Source: Holdemanella porci (GTDB taxonomy: Bacteria > Bacillota_I > Bacilli_A > Erysipelotrichales > Erysipelotrichaceae). Taken from it: a DNA stretch of 11,577 nucleotides. The notes beneath the pieces were generated by a model. That model worked only from the letters and a program-made list of their open reading frames with translations, did no database searches and was not told where the DNA came from. Position numbers and translations under genes: made by a program. The stretch spans positions 1 through 11,577 of the forward strand of contig NZ_JAHQVB010000062.1 of assembly GCF_019052655.1 (NCBI RefSeq), in the 5' to 3' direction. This document shows positions 1 to 4,857 of the stretch, in pieces (positions within the stretch are counted from its first letter, which is position 1; every line of letters begins with the position of its first letter).

Positions 1-45
1 CATTAGAATTTAAAATTTATCTATTTTATGAGTCCTTTTTCTTGA

Positions 46-123
46 CGTAGTACCAATGATTTTGAAAAAGCTTATAATGATATTAATGAGGGTTGTAAAG
101 CCTGGTTGGAGAAATTATCATGA
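46..123 (+). other. Possible 3' end of a disrupted upstream coding sequence
   Basis: The frame ending at TGA 121-123 reads as protein-like sequence (DFEKAYNDINEG, then CKAWLEKLS) and overlaps the ATG of the next gene by the ATGA arrangement usual for coupled genes. In the same frame a TGA at 43-45 interrupts it, and no start codon lies between the two stops. Either the window begins in the tail of a gene carrying a frameshift or nonsense change near base 45, or the open stretch is coincidental. The upstream part lies outside the window, so no family can be named. Confidence 0.3.
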
Positions 124-911
124 AACAGAATCTACATACGCACTCCATCTTTTGTGATGGAAAAGATACGATTGAAGAAATGACTTTAGAAGCCATCTCA
201 AAGGGCTTTGACATTCTTGGGTTTTCAGGTCATGGATATTTGGACGTGGATACAAGTTCCATGCGAGATACTTCAGGATATATTTCAGAGGTTGAGAGAA
301 TTAAATTGAAATATTCTTCATCTATTCAAATCCATTTAGGCATTGAAGAAGATATGTTAGGAAGAATTGCTGAAAAAGCTCCATTTGAATATGTGATTGG
401 AAGTAAACACTTTTTAGGTGAGACTGCTGTGGATTATTCAAAGCCTGTATTTGATTCTTTATTTGAATCCTATTCTGGTGACTATAAAAAGATGTGTAAA
501 GACTACTATTCAGACTTATCGAATATGTATGATTGGCAAGAAGTGGATATCATTGGACATTTGGATTTGATTACCAAATATAATGAGGACGAGTCTTATT
601 TTCAATTTAATGATAAAGACTATATGAATATTGTTTGCGATTGCATTGACCGATTGTTGATCAACGATAAGATTTTTGAAGTGAATACAGGAGCTATCGC
701 CAGAGGCTATCGTAAAACACCATATCCATCTAAGAATATATTGGAATATTTATACACAAAGAATGCGCGTATTTGTCTAAACAGTGATTGTCATGATAAG
801 AACTATTTGGATTGTGCTTTTGAATCTAGCTTAGACTTGATTCAATCTTGTGGATTTAAAGAACTACAGATATTAACCAATGATGGTTTTGTACCAGTTA
901 AAATTAAATAG
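120..911 (+). CDS. PHP-domain phosphoesterase, histidinol-phosphatase (HisJ/HisK) type
   Basis: The protein has 263 residues, the usual length of single-domain PHP histidinol-phosphatases. These are metal-dependent cytoplasmic enzymes that dephosphorylate histidinol phosphate in histidine synthesis. All PHP metal-site segments are visible in order: HTH at residues 6-8, GHG around H38, EED at 76-78, GSKHF with H97, GHLD with H147 and D149, EVNTG around E187, and NSDCH with D223 and H225. The ATG at 120 is preceded by GGAG at 108-111. No other his gene is in the window, so histidinol phosphate as substrate is inferred from family resemblance; PHP proteins of this type also act on other phosphate esters. 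The gene converges on the Crp/Fnr-type regulator and the 3' ends overlap by 8 nt. Confidence 0.85.
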   Translation: MKQNLHTHSIFCDGKDTIEEMTLEAISKGFDILGFSGHGYLDVDTSSMRDTSGYISEVERIKLKYSSSIQIHLGIEEDMLGRIAEKAPFEYVIGSKHFLGETAVDYSKPVFDSLFESYSGDYKKMCKDYYSDLSNMYDWQEVDIIGHLDLITKYNEDESYFQFNDKDYMNIVCDCIDRLLINDKIFEVNTGAIARGYRKTPYPSKNILEYLYTKNARICLNSDCHDKNYLDCAFESSLDLIQSCGFKELQILTNDGFVPVKIK

Positions 912-1458
912 AGTAGACAGTGAAGGTGTTCTTGTGATAATCAATTAGACCTTCACTTTTCATTTTGGAAAGCTCTTTTGATAAGGCACTTCGTTCTACG
1001 TTTAAATAGTCAGCCATCTGTTGACGATCAAGCGGAATCTTAAAGGTAGAATTTTGTGTTTCTAGTTTCATAAACGATAAGTATGACAACACTTTATTGC
1101 GAATGGTTTTGTTGGAAATATGGAATATGTGTTGTGACAACATCTTGTTTTTATTTGAAAGTATTTGAATCATTTGATTCTTTAATTCTGGGGATTTTTC
1201 TAAGGCTTGAACATCTAAAAATTGAATCGTACAATCCTCGATGGCTCTTACATATACATACATAGGTGTTTTGGTTAGGGCATAGCTTTCCGCAAACATT
1301 TGATTGGGACCTATACGTGACAATAGGGAAACATTGCCTAAAAAGTCTACAGTTTCTATGACAACACTTCCTTCTTTGACAATGCCAATGGCTTGAGGAA
1401 TATCTTCTATATGATAAATAATTTCATTTTTCTTGTATTTTTTTAATTGTAAATCCAT
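904..1458 (-). CDS. Crp/Fnr-family transcriptional regulator
   Basis: From the ATG at 1458 the protein has 184 residues. I chose this start because GGGAG lies 7-10 nt upstream on the minus strand; the reading frame is open further to 1509, but those codons have no ribosome binding site and overlap the promoter region. Residues 1 to about 115 fit the cyclic-nucleotide-binding-like beta-barrel (GIVKEGSVVIE, GPNQMFAES), followed by a long helix. Residues about 130-184 are a Crp-type winged helix-turn-helix (RQQMADYLNVERSALSKEL). The only cysteine is in the barrel, so an FNR-type iron-sulfur sensor is absent. It is divergent from the ferredoxin-like gene at 1543 and probably controls it. Regulator-ferredoxin pairs of this kind are often near hybrid-cluster protein genes in anaerobes, which suggests a nitrosative or redox signal; that is inference. 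Confidence 0.85.
   Translation of the reverse strand: MDLQLKKYKKNEIIYHIEDIPQAIGIVKEGSVVIETVDFLGNVSLLSRIGPNQMFAESYALTKTPMYVYVRAIEDCTIQFLDVQALEKSPELKNQMIQILSNKNKMLSQHIFHISNKTIRNKVLSYLSFMKLETQNSTFKIPLDRQQMADYLNVERSALSKELSKMKSEGLIDYHKNTFTVYSI
919..963 (+). terminator. Possible terminator of the PHP gene inside the convergent reading frame
   Basis: AGTGAAGGT (919-927) pairs perfectly with ACCTTCACT (949-957) across a 21-nt loop and is followed by TTTTCATTTT. The T-rich tail is only on the plus-strand side, so it would stop PHP-gene transcripts while lying within the 3' coding end of the opposite-strand regulator. The large loop lowers confidence. Confidence 0.4.
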
Positions 1459-1476
1459 AAATATCTCCCTTTCGTG

Positions 1477-1529
1477 GTTTAAACAACATAAATTTAATGT
1501 ATTATACACTAAAATAAGTTCATAAGAAA
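1477..1529. promoter_or_regulatory. Overlapping divergent promoters of the regulator and ferredoxin-like genes
   Basis: Rightward, TTTAAA (1478-1483) and TATTAT (1500-1505) are 16 nt apart and point at the gene at 1543. Leftward, the minus strand reads TATAAT at 1506-1501 with a poor -35 (TTTCTT at 1529-1524, spacer 17). Both -10 boxes lie in the palindrome GTATTATAC (1499-1507). A second palindrome, GTTTAAAC (1477-1484), covers the rightward -35 and could be an operator. No canonical TTGAT-N4-ATCAA or TGTGA-N6-TCACA site was found. Confidence 0.45.
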
Positions 1530-1542
1530 TGAGGATGATTCT

Positions 1543-2238
1543 ATGTTAAGAAAAATAATTCAAATTGATGAAGATAAATGTACAGGATGCGGTATCTGTG
1601 TGGATGCCTGTCATGAAGGAGCCATTGGCTTAGTGAATGGAAAAGCGAAATTAATGCGTGATGATTATTGTGATGGACTAGGGGATTGTTTACCAACATG
1701 TCCTACAGGTGCTATTTCATTTATTGAAAAAGATACTCTAGCTTATGATGAAGAGGCGGTAAAAAAGAACATGGAAAAGCGCATGCAAGAATCGGGCACC
1801 ATGCATTCAGGATGTCCTGGGTCTATGATGCATACACTGAATCCAGTTGTATCAAGTCCATCGATTGATGTATCAAGTCAACTAACATCTTGGCCTGTTC
1901 AAATTAAGCTAGCACCTATCAACGCACCATTCTTTCAACATGCTAAGCTTTTAATAGCTGCGGATTGTACTGCTTATGCCTATGCCAATTTCCATCAGGA
2001 ATTTATGAAAAATAAAGTGACTCTAATAGGATGTCCAAAACTTGATGGTGTGGATTATTCAGAAAAGCTTTGTGATATTATTCGTATGAATTCGATTGAA
2101 AGTGTAACCATTGTTCGTATGGAAGTACCTTGTTGTGGTGGACTTGAAAATGCGGTTAAGAAAGCTTTGCAGGAAAGTAAAAAGTTCATTCCTTGGCAAG
2201 TCGTAACCATTTCAATTGATGGAAAAATTTTAGATTAA
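1543..2238 (+). CDS. 4Fe-4S ferredoxin-like protein with cysteine-rich C-terminal domain
   Basis: The product has 231 residues. The N-terminal part is a two-cluster ferredoxin: C13, C16, C19 and C23 form one classic CxxCxxCxxxC set, and C43, C49 and C53 (CDGLGDC, then PTCPTGA) belong to the second, which has the unusual spacing seen in a family of anaerobe ferredoxins next to Crp/Fnr regulators. Residues about 85-231 form a separate domain with conserved-looking cysteines: SGCPGS (C91), ADC (C142), GCPKLDG (C164) and EVPCCGG (C197, C198). It is presumably a cytoplasmic electron-transfer or redox-sensing protein; its partner is unknown. GAGG at 1531-1534 supports the ATG. It is monocistronic, with a strong terminator 8 nt past the stop, and divergent from the regulator that probably controls it. 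Confidence 0.8.
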   Translation: MLRKIIQIDEDKCTGCGICVDACHEGAIGLVNGKAKLMRDDYCDGLGDCLPTCPTGAISFIEKDTLAYDEEAVKKNMEKRMQESGTMHSGCPGSMMHTLNPVVSSPSIDVSSQLTSWPVQIKLAPINAPFFQHAKLLIAADCTAYAYANFHQEFMKNKVTLIGCPKLDGVDYSEKLCDIIRMNSIESVTIVRMEVPCCGGLENAVKKALQESKKFIPWQVVTISIDGKILD

Positions 2239-2245
2239 ACCTTAA

Positions 2246-2285
2246 AAAAGTGCAGTTAACGTTACAGATACTGCACTTTTGTCAT
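2246..2285 (+). terminator. Rho-independent terminator of the ferredoxin-like gene
   Basis: AAAAGTGCAGT (2246-2256) pairs perfectly with ACTGCACTTTT (2270-2280) around a 13-nt loop. The 3' arm ends in TTTT followed by GTCATTTT. A-runs on the 5' side mean it could also act weakly on the minus strand. Confidence 0.75.
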
Positions 2286-2300
2286 TTTCTGACACGTTAA

Positions 2301-2328
2301 ACAAAAAAGTATCACCGTAGTGATACTT
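2301..2328 (-). terminator. Rho-independent terminator of the nitrilase/peptidase operon
   Basis: AAGTATCAC (2307-2315) pairs perfectly with GTGATACTT (2320-2328) around the 4-nt loop CGTA. Read on the minus strand, the hairpin starts 6 nt after the peptidase stop codon and runs into TTTTTTG (2307-2301), so it ends the leftward operon. There is no T-run on the plus-strand side. Confidence 0.85.
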
Positions 2329-2334
2329 CAATGA

Positions 2335-3303
2335 TTATTCCTTTGTGATTTCTTTATAGCTAGCTAGACCATAAGCACTATCTGCAAGTGTACCTGCATT
2401 GACAATAGCTTGTTCCATTGCTTTTACGGCCATGATTCCAACTAGATCTTGTTCTGCAGGAACTTTATTCGATGTCATCGCAAAAATAGTATCTCCATCA
2501 CTTGAAGTGTGGACTGGACGGATACATCTTGCATATCCATTATGCGCCATACTCGCAATCTTATTCATTTGTGCTTTATTTAAATCCGCATTTGTGATGA
2601 TACAACCAATTGTCGTATTCATACCACAAGAATTGATCATCTTTTCAGCTGCCTTTAAGATTTCATCTTCACTAAACAATCTTGTGTTTGTGTTTTTATC
2701 GTAGATACCTGCAATTGGTTTGTCTGAATTTGGATAGAAAATATCACCACACGCATTCACAGCTACAATAGCTCCTACTTTTAATGGACCCATTTGTAGG
2801 GCTGAAAATCCAAGTCCTGCCTTCATCGCATATTGAGGGCCAAAGAATTTACCAACACTAGCCCCTGTTCCTGCACCTACATTTCCTTGTTTTGGATCAT
2901 TTTTTTCAGCTTCCATACAAGCATCATAACCCATTTGTTTGTTTGGATACGCTTTAGAATTACCTACACCACAATCAAATAGACAAGCTTCACATACGAT
3001 TGGAATATAGATATTTTTCATGTCAAAACCAATTTCGTGTTCGCTCAAATATTGCATAACACCACTACTTGATTCTAAACCAAAAGCACTACCACCTGAT
3101 AATGTAACCGCATGAATCTTTTGAACCATGTTCTTTGGATTTAATAAATCTGTTTCACGAGTGGCTGGACCACCACCACGTACATCTACACCAGCTGTGG
3201 CTCCTTCTTTACATAAGATGACTGTACAGCCAGTCGCATTTTCTATATCTTGTGCACTACCAATTTGAAATCCTTCGATCTCATTGATTTGAATTGTCTT
3301 CAT
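2335..3303 (-). CDS. P1-family (DmpA-like, MEROPS S58) aminopeptidase
   Basis: The protein has 322 residues and aligns by eye with DmpA/BapA-type peptidases, N-terminal nucleophile enzymes that cleave themselves into two chains and remove N-terminal residues or hydrolyse beta-peptides and amides. Visible family landmarks are GGGPATRETDLL near residues 43-54, LSGGSAFGLES at 69-78, GNVGAGTGASVGK at 140-152, and MNTTIGCIITNADL starting at 228. By analogy with the family, self-cleavage would be at N229/T230, with a Thr as nucleophile. No signal peptide is seen, so it should be cytoplasmic. The ATG is preceded by GGAG with an 8-nt spacer and overlaps the nitrilase stop in ATGA (3303-3300), indicating translational coupling. 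Substrate is not readable from sequence; the coupled amidohydrolase suggests a small amide or peptide pathway. Confidence 0.85.
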   Translation of the reverse strand: MKTIQINEIEGFQIGSAQDIENATGCTVILCKEGATAGVDVRGGGPATRETDLLNPKNMVQKIHAVTLSGGSAFGLESSSGVMQYLSEHEIGFDMKNIYIPIVCEACLFDCGVGNSKAYPNKQMGYDACMEAEKNDPKQGNVGAGTGASVGKFFGPQYAMKAGLGFSALQMGPLKVGAIVAVNACGDIFYPNSDKPIAGIYDKNTNTRLFSEDEILKAAEKMINSCGMNTTIGCIITNADLNKAQMNKIASMAHNGYARCIRPVHTSSDGDTIFAMTSNKVPAEQDLVGIMAVKAMEQAIVNAGTLADSAYGLASYKEITKE

Positions 3304-4082
3304 TTTTTGATCTCCTTTAATTCATATAAATCATTTCTACGTACCTTCCAATAAGGCATCCTTTTTCTTACTTTTTCAATGTCGTTTAAATCGATATCTA
3401 CAACTTTGTATGCTTCTTCTTCACCCAACTCCACTACAACATTGCCAAAACCATCCACAAGAATAGAGTGGCCTCCTGAAGTATAGTTTTTATACGTGTA
3501 CTTAGCTGGGGCAACCCCACACAAAAAGACTTCATTTTCTAAGGCGCGTGTTTGAGTAAATAGCTTCCAATGTTTCTTTGTAGCCTGCTCATTAAAGGCA
3601 GCCGGACAAAATAGAATTTGTGCTCCATTTTGAGCTAGAATCCTAGACACTTCTGGAAAGCGAATGTCGTAACATAATAAAATGCCACATCTTCCCCATG
3701 GCGTATCAAAACATTGTAGGTGATTTCCTGGTACAAACACTTCATTTTCGCAATAATCCTGTCGATTATGAAATTCAAAAAGATGTGTTTTATCATACGA
3801 ACAAACAATGTCGCCATCACAATTTAATATGTAACAGCGATTGTATTTATCAGCACAAATGGAACCAGCCACAATCCATATCCTATGCGATTTAGCTAGT
3901 TTTTTTAAAGCCATCAAACTTTCATCATGACGCAAATACGCTGTTTTAAGTGCATCATTATGATAGGGACAATTCCACATTTCACAAAGAACTAAAATAT
4001 CACAGTCTGGAATATTTTTTAGTTTAGCTATATTTTGTTGGTTATCCATTGAAACAGACATTTGGTACATACAGATCTTCAT
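3300..4082 (-). CDS. Carbon-nitrogen hydrolase, nitrilase superfamily (Nit-type amidase)
   Basis: From the ATG at 4082 the protein has 260 residues, beginning MKICMYQMSV as Nit-type amidases usually do. An upstream TTG at 4127 would add 15 residues that do not resemble the family and would lie inside the promoter. The Glu-Lys-Cys triad is visible: E34 (LCEMW), K98 (YDKTHLFE) and C137 (LLCYDIRFPE), so it should be active. KTHLFE resembles omega-amidase/Nit2-like members, which hydrolyse alpha-ketoglutaramate or deaminated glutathione, but this cannot be settled by eye. Its 3' end overlaps the P1-type peptidase gene by 4 nt. No convincing ribosome binding site precedes the ATG, and the predicted -10 box lies 8 nt upstream of it, so the transcript may be leaderless. 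Confidence 0.85.
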   Translation of the reverse strand: MKICMYQMSVSMDNQQNIAKLKNIPDCDILVLCEMWNCPYHNDALKTAYLRHDESLMALKKLAKSHRIWIVAGSICADKYNRCYILNCDGDIVCSYDKTHLFEFHNRQDYCENEVFVPGNHLQCFDTPWGRCGILLCYDIRFPEVSRILAQNGAQILFCPAAFNEQATKKHWKLFTQTRALENEVFLCGVAPAKYTYKNYTSGGHSILVDGFGNVVVELGEEEAYKVVDIDLNDIEKVRKRMPYWKVRRNDLYELKEIKK

Positions 4083-4089
4083 ATAGATT

Positions 4090-4118
4090 ATGATAGGCGA
4101 AAAGTGACTACTTTTCAA
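4090..4118 (-). promoter_or_regulatory. Promoter of the nitrilase/peptidase operon with embedded palindrome
   Basis: On the minus strand, TTGAAA (4118-4113) and TATCAT (4095-4090) are separated by 17 nt. The predicted start of transcription is at or one or two bases before the ATG at 4082. GAAAAGT (4099-4105) and ACTTTTC (4110-4116) form a perfect 18-bp palindrome with a 4-nt centre in the spacer and overlapping the -35, where a repressor could bind. Confidence 0.5.
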
Positions 4119-4144
4119 GGTGTGCAAAGACTAACATGTGTTTA

Positions 4145-4186
4145 TTTACTACTGGTTTGAGATCGTTTACAATGATTTTAGGAGGT
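4145..4186 (+). promoter_or_regulatory. Promoter and ribosome binding site of the hypB operon
   Basis: TTTACT (4145-4150) and TACAAT (4168-4173) are 17 nt apart, giving a plausible sigma-A promoter. AGGAGGT (4180-4186) with a 7-nt spacer to the ATG at 4194 is a near-perfect ribosome binding site. The leader is too short to hold a nickel riboswitch, and no NikR-like long palindrome was recognised. Confidence 0.5.
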
Positions 4187-4193
4187 TTGTATC

Positions 4194-4856
4194 ATGTATA
4201 AAATTATAGAAGTAAAACAAAGTGTATTTGAAGATAATAATAAAGATGCGAACAAATTAAGAGAAGAATGTAAAGATAAAGGTGTGTTCTTATTGAATGT
4301 TATGTCAAGTCCTGGAGCAGGGAAGACAACAACTCTATCTAGAACGTTAGAAAGACTAAAAGATACAATGAGAATTGGTATTATGGAAGCGGATATTGAT
4401 AGTGATGTAGATGCCAAAACCATCAGTGAATATGGCATACGCACGATTCAACTACATACAGGTGGTATGTGTCATTTAGACGCAGATATGACTCGTCAAG
4501 GATTGCATGAAATGGGTATGGAAGATTTAGATTTGGCTGTACTTGAAAATGTAGGAAATTTAGTATGTCCTGCTGAATTTGATACGGGATCCACTAAAAA
4601 TATAGCTATCTTAAGTGTTCCAGAAGGAGATGACAAACCTTTAAAATATCCATTGATGTTTCAAGTGTGTGATGTGGTTTTAATTAATAAAGTGGATGTA
4701 TTGCCATACTTTGATTTTGATGTAGAAAAATGTAAAGAGAATATTTTGTATCGTAATCCAAATGCGAAAATTTTTGAGGTGTGCGCAAAAACGGGTGAGG
4801 GAATTGATGACTGGTGTAAGTGGCTTGAAAATGAAGTAAAGGCCTGGAAGGAATAA
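4194..4856 (+). CDS. hypB: Hydrogenase/urease nickel incorporation GTPase HypB
   Basis: The protein has 220 residues, the normal length for HypB lacking a long His-rich tail. It is a cytoplasmic SIMIBI-class GTPase that hands nickel, with HypA, to an apo-enzyme. Visible motifs are the P-loop SSPGAGKTT (38-46), MEADIDSD (64-71) where most HypB proteins have EGDIxT, the metal-site TGGMCHLDAD with C93 and H94, ENVGNLVCPAEFD (119-130) with C125, and the guanine-specificity motif NKVD (165-168). The N-terminal CxxCGC high-affinity nickel site of E. coli HypB is absent, as in many HypB proteins, and there is no histidine-rich nickel store. It is first in a three-gene operon with a 1-nt gap to the oxidoreductase gene. 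No hypCDEF or hydrogenase gene is in the window, so the client enzyme is unknown. Confidence 0.93.
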   Translation: MYKIIEVKQSVFEDNNKDANKLREECKDKGVFLLNVMSSPGAGKTTTLSRTLERLKDTMRIGIMEADIDSDVDAKTISEYGIRTIQLHTGGMCHLDADMTRQGLHEMGMEDLDLAVLENVGNLVCPAEFDTGSTKNIAILSVPEGDDKPLKYPLMFQVCDVVLINKVDVLPYFDFDVEKCKENILYRNPNAKIFEVCAKTGEGIDDWCKWLENEVKAWKE

Positions 4857-4857
4857 T

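Noticed and set aside
43..45. In-frame TGA as a selenocysteine codon in an upstream short frame
   Set aside because: No ribosome binding site for the ATG at 28, no selenoprotein-like context and no recognisable stem-loop after the TGA; a disrupted gene is simpler.
42..78. TTGACG (42-47) and TATAAT (73-78) as a promoter for the PHP gene
   Set aside because: The spacer is 25 nt, far from 16-18, and the TATAAT lies in codons of the probable upstream coding remnant.
4128..4193. Nickel riboswitch or NikR operator upstream of hypB
   Set aside because: The interval is too short for a known nickel/cobalt riboswitch and contains no long palindrome of the NikR kind.
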